Assembly: GCF_049701115.1 (NCBI RefSeq)
Contig: NZ_JBNATX010000028.1
Coordinates: 1 to 25,493 of the forward strand
Length of the DNA: 25,493 bases
DNA from: Thermoanaerobacter sp049701115
GTDB taxonomy: Bacteria; Bacillota; Thermoanaerobacteria; Thermoanaerobacterales; Thermoanaerobacteraceae
Reading direction: 5' to 3'
Below are positions 14,957 to 22,080 of the stretch, one piece after another; the stretch's first letter is position 1, and every line of letters starts with the position of its first letter. The translations under genes were made by a program, and so were the position numbers. The notes below the pieces were generated by a model. The model had not been told where the DNA came from and did no database searches. It saw nothing but the letters and a program-made list of their open reading frames with translations.

Positions 14957-15754
14957 ATGAAGGAAGTTTTAAGTATGTGGAGGCACACCAAAATGGTGGT
15001 GCTGGTAGCTTTGAGCGCAGGAATCTATGCAGCCGTGCTAATACCCTTTAAAGGCCTTGTTTTAATTCCGGGAATAACAGAAATAAGACCTGCCAATGCC
15101 TTACCTCCTGTCTTGGGTCTTCTCTTTGGTCCAGCAGGAGCTTGGGGCTCAGCTATCGGCAATCTTATAGGAGATTTTTTTGGCACTTTGGGTATAGGTA
15201 GTATTTTTGGTTTTATAGGTAATTTCATGCAGGCTTACATACCTTACAGGCTGTGGAGAAATTTAGGGCTTTTAAAGGCAAACGACTTAGAACCCAATCT
15301 AAATTCTGGAAGAAAAATCTTCGCTTATACTGTAGTCGCTCTTTTGGGTTCTTTTGCCTGTGCCCTTACCATAGGCTGGGGACTGGATTTGCTTAAAATG
15401 GTTCCCTTTGCAGCTTTAGCTTCTATAATAGCTGTAAATAACTCTATACCCTCAATAGTACTGGGGATTCCTCTTCTCATGATACTTTATCCTAGAGTTA
15501 AAAAATGGAATTTACTCTGGACAGATATAATGGAGGAAGATGAAATACAAAAACCCGATGCGAAGGCAAGAATTGCTGCTTTAATCACGTCACTGGCGAT
15601 ATTGGTTGGCCTTTTTGGAGGATTGATGGCAGCAGTGTCTGGAGGGCAATCACTTTTTGCAGCAGGTTTTGCAGGGGGGAAAGCAGGACTTGCCAGTGTG
15701 GGCTTTATAGCAGGTCTTTCAACTATTATCTTTATACTGGCGAGTCTCCTATAA
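14957..15754 (+). CDS. ECF transporter S component, substrate unknown
   Basis: The protein is 265 aa from ATG 14957, eight bases after AAAGGGGG; ATG 14951 is too close to it. The N-terminal about 180 residues look like an S component: a helix with small-residue packing (VALSAGIYAAVLIPF), then a Gly/Pro-rich stretch (PANALPPVLGLLFGPAGAWG, GNLIGDFFG) and about five hydrophobic segments. A polar linker (about 180-206) leads to two further hydrophobic segments (207-229 and 244-265). Most S components are 160-200 aa, so this C-terminal extension is unusual. It follows EcfAA', EcfT and the phosphorylase, which suggests a nucleoside, MTA-related or methionine-related substrate. It does not look like BioY, ThiT, RibU or YkoE. 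The 90 bases before it hold no clear promoter or riboswitch. Confidence 0.8.
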   Translation: MKEVLSMWRHTKMVVLVALSAGIYAAVLIPFKGLVLIPGITEIRPANALPPVLGLLFGPAGAWGSAIGNLIGDFFGTLGIGSIFGFIGNFMQAYIPYRLWRNLGLLKANDLEPNLNSGRKIFAYTVVALLGSFACALTIGWGLDLLKMVPFAALASIIAVNNSIPSIVLGIPLLMILYPRVKKWNLLWTDIMEEDEIQKPDAKARIAALITSLAILVGLFGGLMAAVSGGQSLFAAGFAGGKAGLASVGFIAGLSTIIFILASLL

Positions 15755-15764
15755 TGATTACCAG

Positions 15765-15800
15765 CAGGGTGTACCTAAAAAGGTGCGCCCTGTAAGTTTT
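15765..15800 (+). terminator. Hairpin after the S component gene, possible terminator or attenuator
   Basis: CAGGGTGTACCT (15765-15776) pairs with AGGTGCGCCCTG (15781-15792) over an AAAA loop: 12 pairs with two G-T wobbles. Only TTTT (15797-15800) follows, so termination could be weak. It ends 18 bases before the next start, a position where it could also act as an attenuator. No SAM or other riboswitch core is visible beside it. Confidence 0.6.
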
Positions 15801-15818
15801 AACAAGGGAGTGAGGGGT

Positions 15819-17003
15819 ATGAAAAAAGAGTTTAGATTTGATACAAAGGCGATCCACGGCGAAGAGTTCAAGAAAAATCCTGAAAACGCATTGAATCCCC
15901 CTATTTTTCAAACCACTACTTTTGTCTTTGAAGATTTGGACCATGTGGAGAAGGTAATGTCTTTTGAGTCTTCTGACTATGTCTACACACGAGGAAACAA
16001 TCCTACCCTGAGGTTGTTTGAAAATAGAATGGCAGATCTGGAGTATGGGAAGGGAGCCGTAGCATTTTCATCGGGAATGGCGGCAATAAGTTCTGTCCTT
16101 TTTTCTCTTTTAAAGCCTGGCGACAAAGTTTTAGCTCACAAAACTCTATATGGTTCGAGTTATAACGTGATAACTAACCTTTTGCCCCAATATGGAGTTA
16201 AATATAGACTCATAGAGATGACAAATTTAGAAGAGTTGAAAGAGAATTTAGACGATACTGTGAAAGTGGTTTACTTTGAAACGCCTTCTAATCCTGATTT
16301 GTCGGTGATAGATATAGAGGAGGTAAGTAGTATAGTCCATCAAAGAGGTATAAAAGTAGTGGTAGACAACACTTTTGCTACACCATATTTTCAAAATCCC
16401 CTTATTTTAGGTGCCGATGTGGTAGTACATAGTGCTACTAAGTATATATGTGGACATGGGGATGCTCTGGGAGGAATTGCCATTTCAAAAGATGAAACCT
16501 ATATTCACTACCTAAAATTCGACTATATGTGCGAGTTTGGTGGAGTTATGAGTCCTTTTAACGCATGGCTTATGTTAAGGGGCATAAAGACGTTGGGGCT
16601 CAGGATGAGGCAGCATGAAAAGAATGCCATGGAGGTAGCAAAATTTTTAAGCCAACATCCAAAAGTAAAAAATGTTTTATACCCTGGCCTTGAATCATTT
16701 AAGGGACATGAGATTGCAAAAAAGCAGATGAGAGGATTTGGGGCTATAATAAGTTTTGAGATAGATGGAGGAAGAAAAGAATTAGAAAGATTCATAAAGG
16801 GGTTGAAACTTTGCCAGCTGGCAGTGAGTCTTGGGGATGCAGAGACATTGGTGGAAGTTCCTTCTATTATGACCCACAGAGGATATCCAAAAGAAAAATT
16901 AGAAGATTTTGGGTTTAGAGAGAATACTGTGAGGATTTCAGTAGGGCTAGAGGATTATGCCGACATAATAGAAGATTTGGAAAATGCCTTGAAGGAAATT
17001 TAA
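15819..17003 (+). CDS. Methionine gamma-lyase-like PLP enzyme (Cys/Met metabolism family)
   Basis: The 394-aa protein is a fold-type I PLP enzyme of the cystathionine gamma-synthase/gamma-lyase/MetY group. PLP lysine K208 lies in HSATKYICGHGDALGG; phosphate-binding YTRGNNPT and SSGMAAI and the C-terminal LAVSLGDAETLVEVPSIMTH are clear. The last motif and the GHGDALGG context resemble methionine gamma-lyase, which releases methanethiol, ammonia and 2-oxobutyrate. However, the lyase-typical Cys of YGCT is replaced by Ser (Y111-G112-S113). A gamma-synthase or O-acetylhomoserine sulfhydrylase role, making methionine from methanethiol, is therefore also possible. ATG 15819 is chosen; an upstream in-frame GTG at 15783 lies inside the preceding hairpin. 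The placement next to MTA salvage genes fits sulfur recycling. Confidence 0.85.
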   Translation: MKKEFRFDTKAIHGEEFKKNPENALNPPIFQTTTFVFEDLDHVEKVMSFESSDYVYTRGNNPTLRLFENRMADLEYGKGAVAFSSGMAAISSVLFSLLKPGDKVLAHKTLYGSSYNVITNLLPQYGVKYRLIEMTNLEELKENLDDTVKVVYFETPSNPDLSVIDIEEVSSIVHQRGIKVVVDNTFATPYFQNPLILGADVVVHSATKYICGHGDALGGIAISKDETYIHYLKFDYMCEFGGVMSPFNAWLMLRGIKTLGLRMRQHEKNAMEVAKFLSQHPKVKNVLYPGLESFKGHEIAKKQMRGFGAIISFEIDGGRKELERFIKGLKLCQLAVSLGDAETLVEVPSIMTHRGYPKEKLEDFGFRENTVRISVGLEDYADIIEDLENALKEI

Positions 17004-17021
17004 AACTTAGGAGGTGATTTC

Positions 17022-17315
17022 ATGCCAGTCGTCAATTTAAGCTTACAGGTATTGCCTTTAGTTCCAGAAGAAAAAGCGTATCGTATTATTGATAAAGTAA
17101 TAAAATATATAAGAAGCACTGGCGTAAATTTTATGGTGGGGCCCATGGAAACTACAATGGAAGGAGAATTAGATGACCTTCTTGATATTGTAAAAGAAGC
17201 CCAAAATATATGCGAAAAAGAAGGTGCAAACAGAGTTATCTCCATTATAAAGCTTGATTACAGGTCTTCGGGAGTGACTATGGAAGAAAAAATAAAAAAC
17301 TATATTGACAAATGA
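17022..17315 (+). CDS. Thiamine-binding-family small protein (MTH1187/YkoF-like)
   Basis: The 97-aa protein is in the PF01910 (formerly DUF77) family, with ferredoxin-like fold expected: VNLSLQVLPLVPEE, then GVNFMVGPMETTMEGELDDLLDIVKEAQ and GANRVISIIKLDYRSSG. Single-domain members form oligomers, and related YkoF binds thiamine or hydroxymethylpyrimidine. It follows the PLP enzyme by 18 bases behind a GGAGGTGAT site and is the last gene before the trp promoter, whose -35 box lies within its last codons. Its ligand here is unknown. No TPP riboswitch is visible in the cluster. Confidence 0.85.
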   Translation: MPVVNLSLQVLPLVPEEKAYRIIDKVIKYIRSTGVNFMVGPMETTMEGELDDLLDIVKEAQNICEKEGANRVISIIKLDYRSSGVTMEEKIKNYIDK

Positions 17316-17333
17316 TTTAACACGTTATAAAAT
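17305..17333 (+). promoter_or_regulatory. Sigma-A-type promoter of the trp operon
   Basis: TTGACA (17305-17310) and TAAAAT (17328-17333) are 17 bases apart. The -35 hexamer is inside the final codons of the preceding gene. Transcription would begin near 17340, right before the Trp T-box stem I. Confidence 0.85.
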
Positions 17334-17569
17334 TAAAACAAGATAATTTCTGATGAAACCCTATGACCGGGAAGAGTAGATACCGGCGTTTAGTCAAAGC
17401 GAGCTCGGGAGGGTGGGAGCCGAGTACTGTAGCCGGTATTGAATGGGCCCGTGAGGGGAGCTGCGAAATCAAAGTAGCAGTCTCCGGTGAGCCTACCGTT
17501 AAAAAGGCAGGGTATCGAGAACAATCTCCGTACCCGAAAGAGTGGTCCTGTGTTAAAAAGGTGGCACAA

Positions 17570-17601
17570 GCATTTCATCCTTTTGGTGAAATGCTTTTTT
17601 T
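17570..17601 (+). terminator. First terminator-like hairpin inside the trp leader
   Basis: GCATTTCATC (17570-17579) pairs with GGTGAAATGC (17585-17594) over a five-base loop, ten pairs with one G-T wobble, and is followed by seven T residues (17595-17601). This is a strong intrinsic terminator shape. It lies where a simple T-box stem III would be expected. Confidence 0.75.
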
Positions 17602-17632
17602 GTAAATGCAGGACAAATTGGGTGGCACCGCG

Positions 17633-17666
17633 GTCACTCCGCCCCAATGGGCGGAGTGACTTTTTT
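17633..17666 (+). terminator. Main T-box-regulated terminator before trpE
   Basis: GTCACTCCGCCC (17633-17644) pairs perfectly with GGGCGGAGTGAC (17649-17660), 12 pairs over a four-base CAAT loop, followed by six T residues. Its 5' arm overlaps the antiterminator partner sequence, so the two structures exclude each other. Confidence 0.95.
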
Positions 17667-17686
17667 AATTTTCAGGAGGTGATAGA

Positions 17687-19114
17687 GTGGCAAATATTTC
17701 TAAAGAAGATTTTTATGCCTATAAAAAAATGGGATACACTTTCCCGGTATATGAGGAAATAAATGGGGATGAAATCACGCCAATAAACATTTTTTATAGT
17801 CTTTCTGGTAAACACAAATTTTTATTGGAAAGTGCAAATGGAGGGAGTCACTGGGGTAGATATTCTTTTATAGGGAAGGACCCTTATTTGTCAGTTTTAA
17901 GCTATGGAAGGGATATAAAAATTATCACAGAAGAAGAATCGAGTAAAAGAGGTTTAGCACTGGAAGAGGTAAAAAACTTTCTGCAGGTTAATTATAACCC
18001 ATTGGGGCTTAGCATTCCTTTTACAGGAGGTGCAGTAGGCTATGTATCTTATGATGCGATAAGACTTTATGAACAATTGCCAGAAAAAAATCCTGATGAA
18101 ATAAATATACCGGATGTATACTTCCTGTTTTACAAGAGTTTCATCTGCTATGACCATTTTAAGCATGAAGTATACATTGTCTACAATGTATTTCCTAATG
18201 AGGATACCGAGTATGAGGAAGTTTTGCAAAAGATTAATGAGCTTTTAAATGAGATAAAGTCAAATAAAATAGAGTTTCACGACCTTTCGCTTCAAGAAGA
18301 AAAAATGATAACTTACAACTTCACAAAAGAAGAGTTTTGTCAAATTGTTGAAAGAGCCAAAAAATACATTGAAAAAGGAGACATATTTCAAGTGGTGCTA
18401 TCCCAAAGGCTAAAGGCAAAGACAAATTCAGATCCTTTTGAGATTTACAGGAGGTTGCGTTCAAAGAATCCATCTCCCTATCTTTTCTATATCGACTTTG
18501 GCGATTTTCAGCTTCTGGGTTCTTCTCCTGAAAGCCTTGTGAGTGTTTTTCAGGACAAAGTGACCACAAATCCTATAGCAGGCACAAGACGAAGGGGGAA
18601 AGATGAAAAAGAGGATTTAAAAAACAAAGAAGAACTTTTGAAGGATGAGAAAGAAAGGGCAGAGCATGTGATGCTGGTTGACTTAGGGAGAAACGACATA
18701 GGAAAGGTCTGTGAATTTGGAAGTGTTAAGCTGGAGCGCTTTATGGAGGTGGATTTTTATTCTCATGTAATGCACATTGTATCAACTGTTTCTGGAAAAT
18801 TAAAAAAAGGATTTACCGCTTTTGATGCTCTTATAGCTTGTCTTCCTGCAGGCACAGTTTCTGGAGCGCCAAAGATAAGAGCGATGGAAATAATAGAGGA
18901 ATTAGAAAATGTGAAAAGGTCCTTTTACGCAGGGGCTGTTGGTTACTTTTCCTATAATGGCAATATGGATATGTGCATAGCAATAAGGACTATTCTCATA
19001 AAAGAAAATACTGCTTATATTCAAGCAGGGGCAGGAATTGTATATGACTCGATTCCTGAGATGGAATATTATGAAACTTTAAATAAAGTGATGATTCTTA
19101 AGGAGGTTCTTTGA
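17687..19114 (+). CDS. trpE: Anthranilate synthase component I
   Basis: The 475-aa enzyme makes anthranilate from chorismate with ammonia or glutamine supplied by TrpG. The allosteric tryptophan site motif LLES is at residues 46-49 in FLLESANGGSHWGRYSFIG, so feedback inhibition is expected. Chorismate-site motifs are FGDFQLLGSSPESLV, NPIAGTRRRGKD, HVMLVDLGRNDIGKV, GTVSGAPKIRAMEII and QAGAGIVYDSIPEMEYYET. It starts at GTG 17687 after AGGAGGTGAT. It is the first gene of a complete trp operon, and its stop TGA shares one base with the trpG ATG. Confidence 0.98.
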   Translation: MANISKEDFYAYKKMGYTFPVYEEINGDEITPINIFYSLSGKHKFLLESANGGSHWGRYSFIGKDPYLSVLSYGRDIKIITEEESSKRGLALEEVKNFLQVNYNPLGLSIPFTGGAVGYVSYDAIRLYEQLPEKNPDEINIPDVYFLFYKSFICYDHFKHEVYIVYNVFPNEDTEYEEVLQKINELLNEIKSNKIEFHDLSLQEEKMITYNFTKEEFCQIVERAKKYIEKGDIFQVVLSQRLKAKTNSDPFEIYRRLRSKNPSPYLFYIDFGDFQLLGSSPESLVSVFQDKVTTNPIAGTRRRGKDEKEDLKNKEELLKDEKERAEHVMLVDLGRNDIGKVCEFGSVKLERFMEVDFYSHVMHIVSTVSGKLKKGFTAFDALIACLPAGTVSGAPKIRAMEIIEELENVKRSFYAGAVGYFSYNGNMDMCIAIRTILIKENTAYIQAGAGIVYDSIPEMEYYETLNKVMILKEVL

Positions 19115-19680
19115 TGGTTTTAATTATAGATAATTACGATTCTTTTACCTACAATCTCTATCAATACGTAGGAGAAATGAAAAAGGAGGTCATGGTGGTG
19201 AGAAATGATGAAATAACAGTGGAAGAGGTTACAAAACTAAATCCTAATAAAATTATATTATCGCCAGGACCGGGAAGACCGGAAAATGCAGGAATATGCG
19301 TCGAATTGATTAAAAATTTGGGTCAAAAAGTTCCAATGTTAGGGATATGTCTTGGACATCAGGCTATTGGATACGCGTACGGAGCGAAAATTATAAAAGC
19401 AGATAGGATAATGCATGGCAAAACTTCTCTTATCTTTCACAATGGCAGAGGAATATTTGAAAACATAAAAAATCCAATTAAAGGAATGAGATATCATTCG
19501 CTGGTTATCGATAGAAATACTTTACCTGAAGAGTTGGAAATAACAGCTCAGACGGAGGAAGGGGTGATTATGGGGGTAAGGCATAGAAAATATCCTGTAT
19601 ATGGTTTACAGTTTCATCCAGAATCTATTTTGACAGAACAAGGGAAGGAGATATTGAGGAATTTTTTGGAGGTGTTTTAA
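19114..19680 (+). CDS. trpG: Anthranilate synthase component II (glutamine amidotransferase)
   Basis: The 188-aa class I glutamine amidotransferase domain supplies ammonia to TrpE. The catalytic triad is visible: C79 (MLGICLGHQAIGY), H168 and E170 (LQFHPES). The oxyanion segment SPGPGRP and N-terminal IIDNYDSFTYN are typical. ATG 19114 is preferred over TTG 19111 because AGGAGG (19101-19106) is seven bases away, giving a TGATG stop-start overlap with trpE. It could also serve PabB for folate, as single trpG/pabA genes do in some Firmicutes; no pab gene is in this window. Confidence 0.97.
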   Translation: MVLIIDNYDSFTYNLYQYVGEMKKEVMVVRNDEITVEEVTKLNPNKIILSPGPGRPENAGICVELIKNLGQKVPMLGICLGHQAIGYAYGAKIIKADRIMHGKTSLIFHNGRGIFENIKNPIKGMRYHSLVIDRNTLPEELEITAQTEEGVIMGVRHRKYPVYGLQFHPESILTEQGKEILRNFLEVF

Positions 19681-20700
19681 ATGTTGCAGGAGGCGATTAA
19701 AAAAATTGTATTAAAAGAAAATCTTACTGAAAAAGAAGCTTATGAGGTCATGGGAGAAATTATGAGTGGTAATGGTACTCCTTCTTTAATAGGAGGGCTA
19801 TTGATAGGGCTTAGATTGAAAGGAGAAAGCGTGGAAGAAATAACGGGCTTTGCAAAAGCCATGAGGGACAGTGCAGTAAAATTGCAATTGGATGCTGACT
19901 ATGTAATTGATACTTGTGGTACAGGTGGAGATGGGGGGAAGACCTTTAATATTTCTACTGCTGTAGCTATAATTGCCTCTGCTGCGGGTGTAAAAGTTGC
20001 AAAACACGGTAACAGGGCTGTTTCGAGCAAGAGTGGTAGTGCAGATGTTTTAAAAGAATTGGGATTTAATATAGAAACGGAACCCATGTATACAAAAAGA
20101 ATGATAGAAGAAAAAGGAATGGGATTTCTCTTTGCACCTTTATACCATAGGGCGATGAAAAACGTACTTCCAATAAGGAGGGAATTGGGAACGAGGACAG
20201 TTTTTAACCTACTTGGGCCCTTGACAAATCCTGCACCTATAAAAGGACAGGTATTAGGGGTGTATGATAGAAATCTAACTCATCCGATAGCAGAAGTGCT
20301 TCTTAAGCTTGAAATAGAAAGAGCGATGGTAGTGCACGGATTTGATGGGCTTGATGAGATAACTACTACGGCTCCAACCTATGTTAGTGAAGTAAAAGAA
20401 GGAGAAATCTTTGATTACGTGATAGACCCTTTGGACTTTGATATTCCTTATGCTAGGCCTGAAGACTTAAAAGGAGAAGGTCCTAAAGAAAATGCAGAAA
20501 TAATTATTGAAATATTAAAAGGTCAAAAAGGACCTCGAAGAGATATAGTGGTTTTAAACACTGCAGCGGCTTTGTACGTGGGCAAGTTGGTTGAAAACTT
20601 AAAAGAAGGTGTTGAACTTGCGGAAAGGCTTCTTGATAGCGGTTTGGCTTATGAGAGGTTTTTGGAGATTTTAGACTATCAGAGGAGGATTATTTCATGA
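19681..20700 (+). CDS. trpD: Anthranilate phosphoribosyltransferase
   Basis: The 339-aa enzyme transfers phosphoribose from PRPP to anthranilate. The glycine-rich PRPP loop GTGGDG is at 80-85, followed by KTFNIST, the KHGNRAVSSKSGSADVLKELG block, the MKNVLPIRRELGTRTVFNLLGPLTNP motif and GFDGLDEIT. It starts directly after the trpG stop with no gap. The ribosome site GGAGGTG is inside trpG. The end overlaps trpC by ATGA. It is a separate gene, not fused to trpG as in enteric bacteria. Confidence 0.98.
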   Translation: MLQEAIKKIVLKENLTEKEAYEVMGEIMSGNGTPSLIGGLLIGLRLKGESVEEITGFAKAMRDSAVKLQLDADYVIDTCGTGGDGGKTFNISTAVAIIASAAGVKVAKHGNRAVSSKSGSADVLKELGFNIETEPMYTKRMIEEKGMGFLFAPLYHRAMKNVLPIRRELGTRTVFNLLGPLTNPAPIKGQVLGVYDRNLTHPIAEVLLKLEIERAMVVHGFDGLDEITTTAPTYVSEVKEGEIFDYVIDPLDFDIPYARPEDLKGEGPKENAEIIIEILKGQKGPRRDIVVLNTAAALYVGKLVENLKEGVELAERLLDSGLAYERFLEILDYQRRIIS

Positions 20701-21467
20701 TTCTAGAGGAAATTGTGAATTTAAAAAAAGAAGAAGTGGGGAAGAAAAAAGAGTTAAAGTCTTACAACGAATTGCTAAATGTCAATGCAGTATACAGAGG
20801 AAATTTTAAAAATTCTCTGAACAAAGGAAAGGTGGCAATTATAGGAGAGATAAAGAGAGCTTCTCCTTCCAAAGGGATTATAAAAGAAGAATTTGACCTT
20901 GTAGAAATTGCAAAGACCTACGAAAAGGCAGAGGTTGATGCCATATCTGTCTTGACAGAGAAAAGATTTTTTAAAGGCGAAGATGGCTACATTCCTCAAG
21001 TAAAGAAAGTGACCACAAAGCCTGTTTTGAGGAAAGACTTTGTAATAGATGAGTATCAGATTTATGAGTCAAAATTTCTAGGGGCAGATGCAGTTTTATT
21101 GATTGTGGCTATTTTGAAAGATAAGCTAAAAAATTTTTGCGATATAGCAAAACAAATTGGACTTGATGTGCTTGTCGAGGTTCACGAGGAGGAAGAACTT
21201 GAGACTGCGCTAAAGGCAGGATGCGATATCATAGGGATAAATAATAGGGACTTGAAGACTTTTGAAGTTGACATAAAAACAACGGAAAGACTTATAAAAA
21301 ACATCCCTAAAGATAAGATAGTAGTATCTGAAAGCGGCATAAAAACTCCGGAGGAGGTGTTGTATTTATCTTCTCTTGGGGTTAAGGCAGTTTTGATAGG
21401 TGAAAGCTTCATGAAAATGGATGAGGGAAGAATAAAGGAGTTTGTAAAAAAAGTGAGGGGAGGATAA
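20697..21467 (+). CDS. trpC: Indole-3-glycerol phosphate synthase
   Basis: The 256-aa (beta/alpha)8 enzyme converts CdRP to indole-3-glycerol phosphate. Conserved active-site segments are E51 and K53 (GEIKRASPSKG), K113 (LRKDFVIDEYQ), E161 (LVEVHEEEEL), INNRDL at 181-186 and VVSESGI. It starts at ATG 20697 in a four-base ATGA overlap with trpD and ends one base before the trpF start. It is monofunctional, with trpF as a separate gene. Confidence 0.98.
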   Translation: MILEEIVNLKKEEVGKKKELKSYNELLNVNAVYRGNFKNSLNKGKVAIIGEIKRASPSKGIIKEEFDLVEIAKTYEKAEVDAISVLTEKRFFKGEDGYIPQVKKVTTKPVLRKDFVIDEYQIYESKFLGADAVLLIVAILKDKLKNFCDIAKQIGLDVLVEVHEEEELETALKAGCDIIGINNRDLKTFEVDIKTTERLIKNIPKDKIVVSESGIKTPEEVLYLSSLGVKAVLIGESFMKMDEGRIKEFVKKVRGG

Positions 21468-21468
21468 A

Positions 21469-22080
21469 GTGGTAAAAGTAAAAATTTGCGGTTTAAGAAG
21501 GCTTGAAGATATCTATTATGCAAATCAGTTACAGCCAGACTTTATAGGTTTTGTATTTTCTGAGAGCAAAAGAAGAGTTGATTTGAAAGGGGCACTGGAA
21601 TTTGTAAAAAGGCTCAAAGAAGGGATTAAAAAGGTAGGAGTTTTTGTAAATGAACCTGTTGAGAAGGTCATGGAAATAGCTGAAAAATTAAAGCTAGATG
21701 TCTTGCAATTTCACGGCGATGAGACACAGGAGTATATAGATAATTTTAAAAATTTCACTGTCTGGAAGGCTATAAGAATAAGAAGCAAACTTGACTTAAA
21801 AAAGACAGAAGAATTTAAAGTGGATGCCTTTCTGTTTGATTCTTTTTCTGAAAAAGGGTATGGAGGTACAGGAGAGGTATTTGATTGGAATATCCTTAAA
21901 GCATACAAAAGAGAAATACCGGTTGTTTTGTCAGGAGGGCTTAAGGAGGAAAATGTTGAAGAAGCGATAAAACTAGTAAGACCTTACGCCGTGGATGTGT
22001 CGAGTGGCGTTGAGGTTGGAGGATACAAGGACTTTAATAAAATGAAGTCATTTATTGAGAAAGTGAGGGGTATTGGATGA
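21469..22080 (+). CDS. trpF: Phosphoribosylanthranilate isomerase
   Basis: The 203-aa (beta/alpha)8 enzyme performs the Amadori rearrangement of PRA to CdRP. The general base and acid are C7 (KVKICGLR) and D124 (AFLFDSFSEKGYGGTGEVFDW). The phosphate-binding motifs VVLSGGL and VDVSSGVE are present. The start is GTG 21469 behind GAGGGGAGG within the end of trpC. It overlaps trpB by ATGA at 22077-22080. Confidence 0.97.
   Translation: MVKVKICGLRRLEDIYYANQLQPDFIGFVFSESKRRVDLKGALEFVKRLKEGIKKVGVFVNEPVEKVMEIAEKLKLDVLQFHGDETQEYIDNFKNFTVWKAIRIRSKLDLKKTEEFKVDAFLFDSFSEKGYGGTGEVFDWNILKAYKREIPVVLSGGLKEENVEEAIKLVRPYAVDVSSGVEVGGYKDFNKMKSFIEKVRGIG

Larger units (their letters stand above)
17340..17667 (+). 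promoter_or_regulatory. T-box leader, tryptophan type, with two antiterminator/terminator modules
   Basis: This leader senses uncharged tRNA-Trp ahead of trpE. The stem I 5' strand (GGGAAGAGTAGATACCGG) and apical GGGAGGGTGGGAGCC are visible. The specifier TGG is at 17444-17446 in the context GAATGGGCCC. The main T-box core GGGTGGCACCGCGG is at 17620-17633; its TGGC would pair with GCCA, expected if tRNA-Trp has a G discriminator. ATTGGG (17617-17622) and GCGG pair with CCGCCCCAAT in the terminator. Upstream, a second T-box-like site (GGTGGCAC, 17560-17567) and its own terminator-like hairpin (17570-17601) sit inside a helix formed by 17545-17554 and 17605-17614. Small open frames across this leader are not considered genes. 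Confidence 0.94.

Noticed and set aside
15755..15818. Possible SAM riboswitch before the methionine-related PLP enzyme
   Set aside because: The space is only 64 bases and is mostly taken by one simple hairpin, far too short for a SAM-I aptamer.
15783..15818. Upstream GTG start for the PLP enzyme
   Set aside because: It lies in the 3' arm of the hairpin and adds residues not typical of the family; ATG 15819 has a nearby GTGAGGGG site.
17363..17762. Open frames of 80-91 codons across the trp leader, as genes or a Trp leader peptide
   Set aside because: They run through conserved T-box structure, including the specifier and terminator. The tRNA-sensing leader explains the region without translation.
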